A DNA stretch of 64,000 nt from positions 62,001 to 126,000 of the forward strand of contig NZ_ML776455.1 in assembly GCF_009830945.1 (NCBI RefSeq), read 5' to 3'. Under the pieces are notes generated by a model. The model was not told the DNA's origin. It was given only the letters and a program-made list of their open reading frames with translations, and made no database searches. Both the position numbers and the translations under genes were made by a program. How positions within the stretch are numbered: the stretch's first letter is position 1; each line of letters starts with the position of its first letter. Positions 8,732-18,091 of the stretch are shown piece after piece. The stretch comes from Nocardiopsis sp. FR4 (GTDB taxonomy: Bacteria; Actinomycetota; Actinomycetes; Streptosporangiales; Streptosporangiaceae).

Positions 8732-9673
8732 ATGGATCGCATCCGTCTGGTAGCCAACCGTAGGCGGTCATTTATCGGATCGTATGTCCTGGGCACTGGC
8801 TTCATTCTGGAGCCTGAGCAGGCCCAGGAGCTGATCGAGCGTGACCCCCGCAACAAGGACGTCCTCTTCCCCTACCTCAACGGAGAGGACCTCAACTCGC
8901 GTCCTGACTGCTCGGCGAGTCGGTGGGTGATCAACTTCCACGACTGGTCCGAGGAACGGGCGCGGAGCTACTCCGAAGTATTCGACATCGTCGAACGCCT
9001 CGTGAAGCCCGTAAGAGCAAAGAACAGCAACCGTCAACGCCGGGAGCTATGGTGGCGCTTCACGCGTCCCACACTCGATCTCTACCGGGCTATTTCGGGT
9101 CTTGACCGTGTTCTGGTGGTAGCTCTCGTCAGCAAGACACTTATGCCAGCCTGGACATCCAGCCGTCAGGTTCTATCCCACAAGATAGGTGTTTTTGCAG
9201 TCGATAAAGACGAATATCTCGCCTTTATGTCAAGCTCTTTTCACTCCAGGTGGGCATGGCGCAACTCATCAACGATGAAGTCTGATATTAACTACTCCCC
9301 ATCTGACGCCTACGAAACACTTCCTCATCCGCAACTTAATTCTCGCCTTGCAGATCTAGGTGCAACTCTTCATGGAATTAGGGGAGGTCTAATGACAGAG
9401 AGGGGCGAGGGACTGACAAAGCTCTATAATTCATTCCACGACCCTATGCAAAAAAGCAAAGATCTGTGGTTACTTCGGAAAGTTCATGAGCTAATCGACC
9501 ACACAGTTGCAGATCTGTATGGCTGGCACGATTTGGACGTTAGGCATGACTTTCGGGAGACTCGGCAAGGGTTCCGTTACGCCATCGACCCCACCATCGA
9601 AGTTGAAATGCTCGATCGCCTTCTTGAACTCAATCATCACCGCCACCAGGGGGAACACACTGGGGAGGCCTAA
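8732..9673 (+). CDS. Silent alternative C-terminal (specificity) cassette of DrmMI, inverted
   Basis: Encodes up to 313 aa matching only the last ~310 residues of DrmMI and lacking all methylase motifs. Residues 4-94 are nearly identical to DrmMI ~1032-1122 (LVANR, then ILEPEQAQELIERDPRNK onward). The following 219 residues are a diverged version of the same fold (shared LDRVLVVA, VSKT, SPSD or TPSD, GLTKLYN, DRLLE). It faces drmMI tail to tail with 19 bases between the stops. An ATG at 8732 exists but no good ribosome site is visible. I read it as a store for an alternative target-recognition domain that becomes expressed by inversion. It could instead be an inert duplication. Confidence 0.8.
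   Translation: MDRIRLVANRRRSFIGSYVLGTGFILEPEQAQELIERDPRNKDVLFPYLNGEDLNSRPDCSASRWVINFHDWSEERARSYSEVFDIVERLVKPVRAKNSNRQRRELWWRFTRPTLDLYRAISGLDRVLVVALVSKTLMPAWTSSRQVLSHKIGVFAVDKDEYLAFMSSSFHSRWAWRNSSTMKSDINYSPSDAYETLPHPQLNSRLADLGATLHGIRGGLMTERGEGLTKLYNSFHDPMQKSKDLWLLRKVHELIDHTVADLYGWHDLDVRHDFRETRQGFRYAIDPTIEVEMLDRLLELNHHRHQGEHTGEA
8742..9013 (+). repeat. Inverted repeat, left copy (drmMI/cassette homology)
   Basis: Pairs with 10353-10624 on the opposite strand without gaps over 272 bases. It is built of 19 identical bases (8742-8760), 37 diverged bases (8761-8797) and 216 identical bases (8798-9013). The right edge falls on a codon boundary in the cassette frame. Confidence 0.95.
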
Positions 9674-9692
9674 GGTGCAAACACGGGGATAA

Positions 9693-12600
9693 TTATTTTC
9701 TTCCCTCTTGACTGTGCGCGTGATTGACCTCAAGTAGCCGATCAAGGATCTCCGCTTGAGTTGTGCGACAAAAAACGAGGCGATGGCTTTGCTTTTCCTG
9801 CTGAAACTCGAGGTCGAGATTGAGATCTCCCCATCCGTATGATTCTGCCACAGCTTGATTAATGTGAGCATGGACACCCCTGAGTTTGTTTATTTCTTCC
9901 CCTGCAAACGCCGGGTCATGGAATCTATTGTATAGCTTGGTCAATCCGATATTTTGATCAAGCATGATGGTGGAACGGGTTTCATGCAAGAGCAAGCCGA
10001 GGCTAGCCAATTTTTCTTTGGATGAAGTGCTGGGCTGAGGAAAAGTCTCGTAAACATCGGATGGTGTATAGCGAAGGTCTCCCTTGAGGCTGGAGCCCCA
10101 TGTGTTCGCCCACAGGTAGTGAATTCCGCTACTCAGAAGAGCCAAGTCTGATGTGCCATTGCTTGTAAAAACTACAGTGTTCTCACTGAGCACCTGGCCC
10201 GTAGGGACGAATACTGGTAGGCATGTCTTGCTAACGCGAGCTACCACCAGAACACGGTCAAGTTCAGAGATGAGCGAGTACAGTTCAGGACGACGTCGCT
10301 CGTACTGCCACCACCTCTCTCGAGCGTTCTTACTGTGGGTAACTTTCAACCGTACGGGCTTCACGAGGCGTTCGACGATGTCGAATACTTCGGAGTAGCT
10401 CCGCGCCCGTTCCTCGGACCAGTCGTGGAAGTTGATCACCCACCGACTCGCCGAGCAGTCAGGACGCGAGTTGAGGTCCTCTCCGTTGAGGTAGGGGAAG
10501 AGGACGTCCTTGTTGCGGGGGTCACGCTCGATCAGCTCCTGGGCCTGCTCAGGCTCCAGAATGAAGCCCTTACCCAGCACGTTGGACCCTTGGAAGGACT
10601 TACCCCGGTTGGCTACCAGACGGAACGGTCTCCCAGAGACACGTGACTTGCGATCCAGTGAGGAGGTGATGCCGTTCACCGGTTCGTCGTCCAGTACACG
10701 TCCCGCTTCGGGGTCCAGAGGCTTCTTACTGGTCCACACCGCGCAGTACTCCAGCGCGGCTGAAGAAGAGGGCCAGCGCGCACTCTTGATAGCCCTCCGG
10801 ATCTCGACACCGCTTTCGGTGATCTGGTCGAGCCCCACCTCGCGTGTATCGCCCTGGGCAAGGGTGTTGGTGGCGATGAGGCCGGTGTATCCCTGGGGGG
10901 CGAGGAGCCGATGCGCGCGGAGTTCGAAGTAGGCGACAAGGTCGGCGCTACCCTTACGTCCGTTCGCAAGCATGGTGACGAACCAGTCACGGACGTTCTT
11001 TCCCATGGCGCCGGTGAGTTTCTGCCCGCCCAGGAACGGAGGGTTACCGATGATCGCGTCGAAGCCGCCCCGTTCCATCACGTCTGGCACAGCGAGGATC
11101 CAGTGCAGTGGCTTCCAACGCTCGTAGTCCGTCACCACTGTCGGGGTGAGTCCAGCGAGGAGAATGTCGTCGAGCATCGCCCGGTTAGGTTTGCTGTCGT
11201 CTGTCGGGTATGCGAGGCCGACAGCGATGCGGAGGTTCTCATATGCTTCGGACAGCGCCTTGCCGGGTTTGCCGCCGAGTCGCAGGCCGGCCGCGATCAC
11301 GCCGTCGGCAACGTCCGCAAGCTGGCGGGTCAGTTCCTGGTACTCACGCCACTGCCTCCGCTTCGTGGTCGCCGAACGCTGCGGGTCGTTGTCGTTGATC
11401 TCGCTCGCTAGGTTCTGACGCAGTCTTGTTGCCCGTGTGAGCACGCCATCGATGTCGAGATGACGGATCGTCTCAGCGTTCTCACCGATATCGAAGAGCG
11501 GTGTCGCCGCTGCCTTGACCGGAGTGGCGTGGAGCGCACGAAGTTGTTCGGCATCAGTGAGGCCGAGCAGGGAGTTGCCGTGCAGCACCTTGTCGTCGAC
11601 GAAGGAGAAAGGCAGTTTGGGGTCGAGGGAGACCAACCAGAGCGACAGCTTGCACATCTCGACGGCCATGGCGTTGATGTCCGCGCCGTAGAGGCATCTC
11701 GCAACGACCGTCCGTATCGCGTGGATGTACAAGTCGTGTGCGGTCCCTGTCGCCACACCCTCACGTCGCCAAGCCTCGACGAGCCGAGCTGCCAGATACC
11801 GAGCGGCGGCGACGAGGAACGCGCCGGAGCCGCAGGCGATGTCGGCGACCTTGAGGTCGAGGATGTCATCGGACGAGACGGGCCGCCATGCTTCACGATC
11901 GGCAGTCCGGTGCGGACCGGGGTTGAAGACCAGCGGTTCCAGAGCATGCTGGACGACTTTCTCTGCCAACTTGCGCGGGGTGTAGTGGGCCCCCGCGGTG
12001 GCACGGGACGGGGACTCGACGAGTAGTACACCGCCGGGCTCGACGACGAATGGGCGGTTGCGCAGATCTCGTCGGATGATGCCGATGAAGGGCCGTAGTT
12101 GGTCGCGCAGCGCAGTGTCGGTGGTGATGGCGCGCAGGGCCCGTTCGGTGTCCTCGATCTTCTCGCCGCTGAGAATCGCTTTGGCTAGTGCCGTTCTGGA
12201 GGGTGGCTTGGCGGCGGGCTGGTTCTCTTTCACCCAGGCCAAGATCGCTCCGGCCAGCTTCGACGCGTCGCGGTCTTGGGCGGCCATGGCCTCCAGCTCG
12301 GCCAGGGGTACCTCCGGCTCCTCTCCAGGCCTTCCCTTGAGCCCTACGGTGATCTCATCGACCTCCTTGCTGGTGTAGCCGAGCAGACCCTCGTAGATGT
12401 AGCCGATTTGCTCGACGTCGATGTCGCGGAACGAGATCCGCCGAGCCGGCTCGCCCCGCAGCTCGGCCACCTGGACCGAACGCAGTACCTCCAACATGAC
12501 CCGGTCGCTCACCGTGATCGCCAAGGTGCCTCGGGGGCTGCGCGTCAGGAGGAACGGGAACCGATCGGCGGCGAACAACGAGCCGCCGTACGAGGGCAGG

Positions 12601-13718
12601 CGCAGATCCTCGAACGAAGCACCGCGGGAGAGTGCTTGAGACGTCGCCAGGAGACGGTGCCAGGTGAGGTGGGTACCGTCGAGAGTCTCACTGCCCTCTT
12701 CTCGCTCGCGGCGGTCAAGAGCGTCCAGCTCGTCGCTGATGCCGTACCCCATCGCGAACAGCCGACTTTGCGGGAGCAGACCGCGCTCCTCTGCGAAGAG
12801 GAGAAAAACCACCCGCATCATCACCGTCACGGCGGCCTCGTAGACCTCCGACCGCTCTTCGGGCAAAGGATCGGACTCGCCATGTCGGACAGCGTCCAGA
12901 GCCCCCTCCGACAGGGCCTGTACGAGTAGTTCGACCGCTCGTCGGACTTGGACGCCGAGTGCCTCGGTGATCTCCTCGGCGGCGGCGACCGACTCTCCGA
13001 ACAGTTCAGTCAGCCTATCCCCGGGGCGTCCTCCGAACAGGCGCCGGATCCGGAGCAGTTCGAGGAATGCGTTGCGCGTCTGGGGCTCCTCGATCCAGGT
13101 CTGCGCGTCGACGATGCCGGAGGCGACCATGGTGTCCTTGCGGGCGCTGACGATCGCCCACCACCGTCCATCGGTGACGACACCGACGGGAACCCCACCA
13201 AACCGCAGCAGTTCTTCCATGCGGTCGATGGGACTGGTGGCCCATCCATCGTCCAAGGGGTCGCGCAGCGAGTCCACTGGGTCGACGACCAGGACGAACG
13301 CGCCGAGCTTCTCACCGTGCGCGAGGACTCCGGTAGGTGTCACCGTCACGGTGTGGTCTGGAGAGCGTACACCGGCAGCCACCTCAGCGAACTCGGTGAA
13401 GTCGGTGGTGTAACGGTCACCCCAGCCGAGGATGTTGCACAGGATCAACTCCACCCAGGAGTCGCGTGCCTCTCGGTAGACATCGAGTGCGGCCGGGTCG
13501 TCTCGCCGTAGGTCCCAACTCTCCCACGCCTTCTCGAATGCCGGCCTGGCCTCCTTGAGCATGGCGACCTGGTCGGCGTCGAGCGGCGGCATCCCCTGAG
13601 GCCAGACGCGTTTGAGAGCGGGAACGGACAGGAACGGTCCGTCGGAGTCCACCAGCTCCAACCAGGCGCGGTGGAGATCGGCAGCGGATCGCATCGTTCC
13701 GGCAGACTCGCGCCTCAT
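9693..13718 (-). CDS. drmMI: DISARM DrmMI, N6-adenine DNA methyltransferase
   Basis: Host-marking methylase of class 1 DISARM (1341 aa), thought to protect self DNA. SAM-binding motif I VADIACGSGAFLVAAARY is near residue 623 and the catalytic NPPF motif (IGNPPFLGGQ) near 891, the layout of gamma-type adenine methylases. The N-terminal ~400 residues resemble the large helical and nuclease-like part of type IIG/PglX-like enzymes. Residues ~1032-1341 form the C-terminal region taken here as the specificity domain, duplicated in inverted orientation at 8732-9673. ATG at 13718 overlaps the drmD stop as ATGA. The last 219 codons occupy 660 bases of lower-GC sequence, exactly as long as the alternative tail. 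Confidence 0.92.
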   Translation of the reverse strand: MRRESAGTMRSAADLHRAWLELVDSDGPFLSVPALKRVWPQGMPPLDADQVAMLKEARPAFEKAWESWDLRRDDPAALDVYREARDSWVELILCNILGWGDRYTTDFTEFAEVAAGVRSPDHTVTVTPTGVLAHGEKLGAFVLVVDPVDSLRDPLDDGWATSPIDRMEELLRFGGVPVGVVTDGRWWAIVSARKDTMVASGIVDAQTWIEEPQTRNAFLELLRIRRLFGGRPGDRLTELFGESVAAAEEITEALGVQVRRAVELLVQALSEGALDAVRHGESDPLPEERSEVYEAAVTVMMRVVFLLFAEERGLLPQSRLFAMGYGISDELDALDRREREEGSETLDGTHLTWHRLLATSQALSRGASFEDLRLPSYGGSLFAADRFPFLLTRSPRGTLAITVSDRVMLEVLRSVQVAELRGEPARRISFRDIDVEQIGYIYEGLLGYTSKEVDEITVGLKGRPGEEPEVPLAELEAMAAQDRDASKLAGAILAWVKENQPAAKPPSRTALAKAILSGEKIEDTERALRAITTDTALRDQLRPFIGIIRRDLRNRPFVVEPGGVLLVESPSRATAGAHYTPRKLAEKVVQHALEPLVFNPGPHRTADREAWRPVSSDDILDLKVADIACGSGAFLVAAARYLAARLVEAWRREGVATGTAHDLYIHAIRTVVARCLYGADINAMAVEMCKLSLWLVSLDPKLPFSFVDDKVLHGNSLLGLTDAEQLRALHATPVKAAATPLFDIGENAETIRHLDIDGVLTRATRLRQNLASEINDNDPQRSATTKRRQWREYQELTRQLADVADGVIAAGLRLGGKPGKALSEAYENLRIAVGLAYPTDDSKPNRAMLDDILLAGLTPTVVTDYERWKPLHWILAVPDVMERGGFDAIIGNPPFLGGQKLTGAMGKNVRDWFVTMLANGRKGSADLVAYFELRAHRLLAPQGYTGLIATNTLAQGDTREVGLDQITESGVEIRRAIKSARWPSSSAALEYCAVWTSKKPLDPEAGRVLDDEPVNGITSSLDRKSRVSGRPFRLVANRGKSFQGSNVLGKGFILEPEQAQELIERDPRNKDVLFPYLNGEDLNSRPDCSASRWVINFHDWSEERARSYSEVFDIVERLVKPVRLKVTHSKNARERWWQYERRRPELYSLISELDRVLVVARVSKTCLPVFVPTGQVLSENTVVFTSNGTSDLALLSSGIHYLWANTWGSSLKGDLRYTPSDVYETFPQPSTSSKEKLASLGLLLHETRSTIMLDQNIGLTKLYNRFHDPAFAGEEINKLRGVHAHINQAVAESYGWGDLNLDLEFQQEKQSHRLVFCRTTQAEILDRLLEVNHAHSQEGRK
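10353..10624 (-). repeat. Inverted repeat, right copy within drmMI
   Basis: Minus-strand partner of 8742-9013. The 216-bp perfect block is 10353-10568 and the outer 19-bp block is 10606-10624. Position 10352 begins a new drmMI codon, so recombination anywhere in the perfect block exchanges complete in-frame tails. Confidence 0.95.
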
Positions 13719-16700
13719 GACCCTATCCTTCCCTCTTCAGCGTCGGCTGTGGTCAGGGCGAAGACCACGGCTGCGGCGGATACATGCGGTTTGACATCGG
13801 CGTATCGCTCGCCAATGGAGGCGATCTCGCGTTGCTCTTCATCTTGGAGGTTGGCCAGCCGATCCTCCATCGCACGCAGGTCACGTCGCCGCTGAGCTTG
13901 CTGGTCGTCGGTGAACAGCAGTTCCTCCTGGGCCCGTATCTCTCCCGCGAGCCGCTCGCGTGATTCCTTTAGGTTGACCCGAAAGGCCGCGAAGATCTCT
14001 CGGGCACGGTCGATGTCGGACTCCCTGCGGGCGCGCAGGGCCTCCGTAACCCGTTCCTGGTGGGACTCGGCTCTGCGTGCGACCGCTGTGAGCAGTCGGT
14101 TCCGTAGCCGGGAACCATCGGCGTTCCACACCTGTACGAGCGCAGTACGTACACTCTCGTCGGCCAGGACCAGGTCCTCTGCGTCGAGAACCTGGTCGAG
14201 CACCTCTTCGACCTTGGTCTCCGCCATGGCCTGACCGCGTAGGCGAACGCCGGTGAGGAAAACCTCCTCATGCAAGCGCAGACCTCCGCGTCCGACGAGG
14301 ACCAGCCGGGAGACTGCGGCCACGCATGACTGGGGCAGGTCATCGACCACCACCGCGCTCACTCGGTGTACCGGCGAGTCGACTCCGAACAGCGCGCTTC
14401 GCAGCAGCCGGGCCGACCGCTGCATCAACGCGTGGCCGAGGTGGACATGAACCAGATCGGTACGGCCCTGTACAGCTTGGTCGTCGAACGTGATCGGACG
14501 CAGGACGCCGGGGTTCAGGCGGGTGTCGAGTCCATCGATTGCATGCTGCCAGGCCGATCCAAGTGCTGGGATCTCGAAGACGTCCGCCTCGGTGCGGTCG
14601 TCACCGATCTCGACCAGCGGTGGCTGAGCGGTGAGCGACAGAGCTGTGTCAACCACACGACGTGCGTTGCCGGGGGTCAGATGCATCTTCAGCTTGCGCT
14701 GCTTATAGGTGTCGGAAAGCTCGGTGAGGCGGCGGTTGAGTTCCATACCACCAGCCAGGGCGCGGGTAATGATGGCATCACCGTTCTCCCGACCCGTCCT
14801 AGCCCTGCGGGTGGCCGTGTGCGGACTGAAATACTCCTGCAGTTCAGCGTCGATGATCTGGTTGACCGAGCCGAGATCGTGGGCGACGTTGCCGACCTTT
14901 TCCGCGACCCGACGCATGAAGTCCATGTCGGCCGCGTAGGTCGCCGAGGTCGAGTCGGGCCGGAAGTGGTAGATCTCGGGCGTGTGTCGCTGACCGTAGC
15001 GGTCGATGCGCCCGATGCGTTGCTCCAACCGAGAAGGGTTGAAAGGAATGTCGAAGTTGACCAGGCGGTGGCAGTAGGCCTGCAGGTCGATACCCTCACC
15101 GGCTGAGTCGGTCGCGAGGAGCACCCGCACACGTTCCTTGCTCGGGTCCTCGGTGAAGCGAGCCCGGATCTCCTCTCGCTCTTCTACTGGAGTCGTCCCC
15201 TGAATGGTGGCCAGTACCTCACCGTAACCACACTGTGTGAGCACGTCGGTGATCCAGTCCAGGGTGGCGGCGTACTCGGTGAACACCACCACCCGTTCGT
15301 TCGTCCACAATGTGCCGTCCGGACGGCAGGTCGCATCAAGGAAGCGGATTAGGGCCTGGAGACGGGAGTCCTGCCGGTGTTCGTACCTCCGGCCCCACGT
15401 GACCAAGGCGGTGATCTCCTGGGAAGAAGCAGCCACCAGTGGGTCGGAGCCCTTACTCTGCCGCAGGGCGGTGAACTCCGGATGGTCCGCCTGCCCCTCC
15501 TCCTCATCGGACTGCCGACTGCCGAGGACTTCCTGGTAATACTCGTCCTCGTCGTCCAGGTCCGGCAATCGGCCGGTCGCGGCTGCCTGCTCGTACAGTT
15601 CCAACGTGCGAGCGAATGCCCACGGGCTCGACAGGAAACGCTTCTTCAATAGCATCGCCACGATGTCACCCGAGCGTTTCTTGCCGTTGGCCCGGGCACT
15701 CTCCGTCAGGATGCGCTCCAAAAGCGTGAACTGCCGCTGTTCGTCCTCGTCCGGGGTGAACGGGATGGTCTTCAGCTGACGGGCCTTGAAACCCCTGTCC
15801 TTGAGTTCGCTCTTGAGCCGCCGCACCGTCACCTCGCGTAGGGCCCTCTCGTCCAGCAGAGCTCCGCGGCTGAACCGACGGCTGTCGATCATCTCCAGAA
15901 GCGCGGTGAACGACTCCTGGTAACCGTTGTGCGGCGTGGCGCTCAGGAACAGGCGATGCTCGCACCTCTCCGCCAGAGCCCGAGTGGCCGTCGTGCGCTG
16001 GCTGTCCACGGCATAGCCGTGGTGTCCGTCTCTTGAAGCAGGCCCTGCGGGCGCGACATGGTGTGCCTCATCAACAACGAGCACATCGAACGCGAAACGC
16101 TGAGCCGTGGTTGTGTCTCGGGTATCGGCGTAGACCGCGCGCAGCAGACGCTGCGCCCGCACCGTGGGCAGCCACGACAGACTCACGATGACACGTGGGA
16201 ACAAGCGAAACGGGTTCGTGTTCAGCCCGTGGCTGCGTCGTACCCGCGCCATCAGATCGCTGTTGACGATTACGAAGTCCAGGCCGAACTTCTCCCGCAT
16301 CTCGTCCTGCCACTTCAAAGCCAGACTCGGCGGGCAGACGATGATGACCGACCGCGCCCTGTGCCGAAGCAGAAGTTCCTGGATGACCAGACCGGCCTCG
16401 ATGGTCTTGCCCAGCCCGACGTCGTCGGCGAGCAAGAGGTTGGTTCGGGAAGACTGCAGGGCACGGCGCAGCGGCTCCAACTGATACGCCTCGATGTTGG
16501 CGCCGCTGCGGAACGGTGCTTGATAGGAATCGGTATCAGCGGAGGTCACCGCGCCCCAGCGCACGGCGTCCACGAAGGCCGCGAGCGTGTTCGGGTCGTC
16601 GAAGCTGTCCACAGCGATGGTCTCTGGCAGTCCTTGGTCGGGCGCGACCGTGTGCCCAACCTCCAACTCCCATACGACAGCCAACTCCTCGCCGAGGCGG

Positions 16701-16915
16701 TCTTCCTCCAAGGACTGGAGACCAACCACATGTGTGAGCTGGGCCGTGCCCTCGTCCGCGGGACTCCGAGGCAGACCTTGTCGACGCACGTCTGTCACAG
16801 CCCAGGTGGATCCTCGGACGTTGACGACCTGTCCGGGCTCGGGGACCGGGGGTCGACCTGCACGCTGTTCGCCGCCGAGCTCTTCGTGGCCCTCCTGCTC
16901 CGGTGTGACCGTCAT
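13715..16915 (-). CDS. drmD: DISARM DrmD, SNF2-family helicase
   Basis: Signature gene of class 1 DISARM (1066 aa). SNF2/RapA-like ATPase motifs are clear: Walker A ADDVGLGKTIEAG near residue 165, DEAHH near 280, LSATPHNGY, and the C-terminal helicase motifs ATDSAGEGIDLQAY and EQRIGRIDRYGQ. A coiled, charged C-terminal segment follows. The ATG at 16915 is preceded by AAGGGG and overlaps the stop of a 70-codon frame as ATGA; a longer in-frame start at 16960 is less likely. First large gene of the minus-strand DISARM operon; it couples to drmMI through ATGA. Confidence 0.92.
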   Translation of the reverse strand: MTVTPEQEGHEELGGEQRAGRPPVPEPGQVVNVRGSTWAVTDVRRQGLPRSPADEGTAQLTHVVGLQSLEEDRLGEELAVVWELEVGHTVAPDQGLPETIAVDSFDDPNTLAAFVDAVRWGAVTSADTDSYQAPFRSGANIEAYQLEPLRRALQSSRTNLLLADDVGLGKTIEAGLVIQELLLRHRARSVIIVCPPSLALKWQDEMREKFGLDFVIVNSDLMARVRRSHGLNTNPFRLFPRVIVSLSWLPTVRAQRLLRAVYADTRDTTTAQRFAFDVLVVDEAHHVAPAGPASRDGHHGYAVDSQRTTATRALAERCEHRLFLSATPHNGYQESFTALLEMIDSRRFSRGALLDERALREVTVRRLKSELKDRGFKARQLKTIPFTPDEDEQRQFTLLERILTESARANGKKRSGDIVAMLLKKRFLSSPWAFARTLELYEQAAATGRLPDLDDEDEYYQEVLGSRQSDEEEGQADHPEFTALRQSKGSDPLVAASSQEITALVTWGRRYEHRQDSRLQALIRFLDATCRPDGTLWTNERVVVFTEYAATLDWITDVLTQCGYGEVLATIQGTTPVEEREEIRARFTEDPSKERVRVLLATDSAGEGIDLQAYCHRLVNFDIPFNPSRLEQRIGRIDRYGQRHTPEIYHFRPDSTSATYAADMDFMRRVAEKVGNVAHDLGSVNQIIDAELQEYFSPHTATRRARTGRENGDAIITRALAGGMELNRRLTELSDTYKQRKLKMHLTPGNARRVVDTALSLTAQPPLVEIGDDRTEADVFEIPALGSAWQHAIDGLDTRLNPGVLRPITFDDQAVQGRTDLVHVHLGHALMQRSARLLRSALFGVDSPVHRVSAVVVDDLPQSCVAAVSRLVLVGRGGLRLHEEVFLTGVRLRGQAMAETKVEEVLDQVLDAEDLVLADESVRTALVQVWNADGSRLRNRLLTAVARRAESHQERVTEALRARRESDIDRAREIFAAFRVNLKESRERLAGEIRAQEELLFTDDQQAQRRRDLRAMEDRLANLQDEEQREIASIGERYADVKPHVSAAAVVFALTTADAEEGRIGS

Positions 16916-17124
16916 CCCCGTGCCCCTTCGTCGTTCGTCACCGGCAAGTGGATAGCACAAGCCTCTTCAAGCCATGAACAGCGCCGGTCTGATCTTCCCG
17001 ATGGTTTCAAGGTATTGCTACTCATGGGGGCGTAGACCTCAAGGGCCGAGGCCAAGTGCGGGGCCACCAGTTGTACAGGGAAGAGCTCCAGGGCCTCCGA
17101 CACCTGGCGTCCAGTCACCAACAT
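16912..17124 (-). CDS. Small protein translationally coupled to drmD (unknown)
   Basis: A 70-codon frame with a strong ribosome site (GGAGAAGGC before the ATG at 17124) whose TGA overlaps the drmD ATG as ATGA. The first half looks protein-like and helical (QVSEALELFPVQLVAPHLAS); the second is charged and carries two cysteines. I recognise no family. It could be a short regulatory or partner protein of DISARM, or only a leader peptide that sets drmD translation. Confidence 0.42.
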   Translation of the reverse strand: MLVTGRQVSEALELFPVQLVAPHLASALEVYAPMSSNTLKPSGRSDRRCSWLEEACAIHLPVTNDEGARG

Positions 17125-17394
17125 GCCTTCTCCGACTGCGTCGGAGGAGACATGGTCGGTCTCCGTCTCTGTGGGTGCCTGACACAGTTGCCCTTGTTTG
17201 GACAGCGGTTGAGGCTCTGTTGCGGTGTTCGAGCAGTTCAGCGGTCCAGGTTTCCATCCAGAAGCTGGCCCTGGGTGATATTAGGGCGTTAAAAAATTCC
17301 AGCACGTGAATATTCGGATTATTCCTGGACGCCGGTGCTCTGTACGCGTAGATTGCGGTGCACAACCCCCTACCGCGGAGGTACAACCGTGGAC
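17125..17394. promoter_or_regulatory. Divergent promoter region between DISARM and the DUF6879/XRE module
   Basis: About 270 bases without a supported gene, AT-rich around 17270-17350 (tattagggcgttaaaaaatt), unlike the coding DNA on both sides. Both flanking operons must start here, so regulation by the neighbouring XRE protein is possible. I cannot name exact -10/-35 boxes with confidence. Confidence 0.4.
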
Positions 17395-17574
17395 ATGGTC
17401 CAGATCGCCGGTGACTGCAAGGGCGACGACTGCCCCAAGGTGTTCACCACTGACAGGAACTCGATCGTCGTCCAGGGCGACCTGGTCACGAGCATCAGCA
17501 GCCCCGACGGAGAGGCCGTCGTGGAGATCCCCCGAGCCGTGTGGGAGGAGGCCGCCCGTGCGCTTGGAAGGTGA
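17395..17574 (+). CDS. Small Cys-containing protein upstream of DUF6879
   Basis: 59 aa starting MVQIAGDCKGDDCPKVF and ending at the DUF6879 start, which it overlaps by 17 bases. Proteins of this shape (CxxxxCP followed by a VVQG-type segment and a short amphipathic tail) are often encoded in front of DUF6879 genes in actinomycetes. It is the first gene of a three-gene module with DUF6879 and an XRE regulator. I chose the ATG at 17395 because the codons upstream look non-coding. Function unknown. Confidence 0.6.
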   Translation: MVQIAGDCKGDDCPKVFTTDRNSIVVQGDLVTSISSPDGEAVVEIPRAVWEEAARALGR

Positions 17575-18091
17575 CGCTTGGCGCGAGTTCTTCGACGCCT
17601 TCAGCGACTACGCGTTCCGGCTGGAGACCCTGCCGGTCTACGGAGTCGCCTCCGAGGACGAGGAGTTCAGACGCTTTCTGGTCGGCGAGCCACGACCGGA
17701 CGAGGAACTGGCGGACTCCCCCTGGCTGCACCGGGTCCGGAGGTTCACGGCATCCGGACGCCGCGTGGAACGCGTTCACGTGGTGACACCGCCGCTGTCG
17801 GACTACCTGCGCTACGAGATGGAGTGGGGATACGACTTCAACATCGTGGCGGGAGAGGACGTGCGGATCATCGAGACAGAGGCGCCTTCGGGGCTGCCGT
17901 TTCCCGCGCATGAGGACTTCTGGCTCTTCGATGACACGCATGTCGTCCTCATGCGGTACGAGGACGACGGAACGCAGATCGACAGGGTTCTCCTCGAAGA
18001 TGCGGATGTCTCGGACTACATCTCTCGCAAGGACACCGCGCTTCGTCTGGGAACTCCCTACGAGCGTTACAGGGTACGACTGAACACCTAG
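17558..18091 (+). CDS. DUF6879 family protein
   Basis: 177 aa with the typical DUF6879 course: an N-terminal FFDAFSDYAFRLETLPVY segment, a central VHVVTPPLSDYLRYEMEWGY stretch, and an acidic C-terminus with FWLFDDTHVVLMRY. These proteins accompany XRE-DUF5753 regulators in actinomycetes and are thought to act with them, but no biochemical role is established. The start is a GTG at 17558 inside the preceding small gene; the stop TAG shares a base with the GTG of the XRE gene, so the three are translationally coupled. Confidence 0.75.
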   Translation: MRLEGDAWREFFDAFSDYAFRLETLPVYGVASEDEEFRRFLVGEPRPDEELADSPWLHRVRRFTASGRRVERVHVVTPPLSDYLRYEMEWGYDFNIVAGEDVRIIETEAPSGLPFPAHEDFWLFDDTHVVLMRYEDDGTQIDRVLLEDADVSDYISRKDTALRLGTPYERYRVRLNT

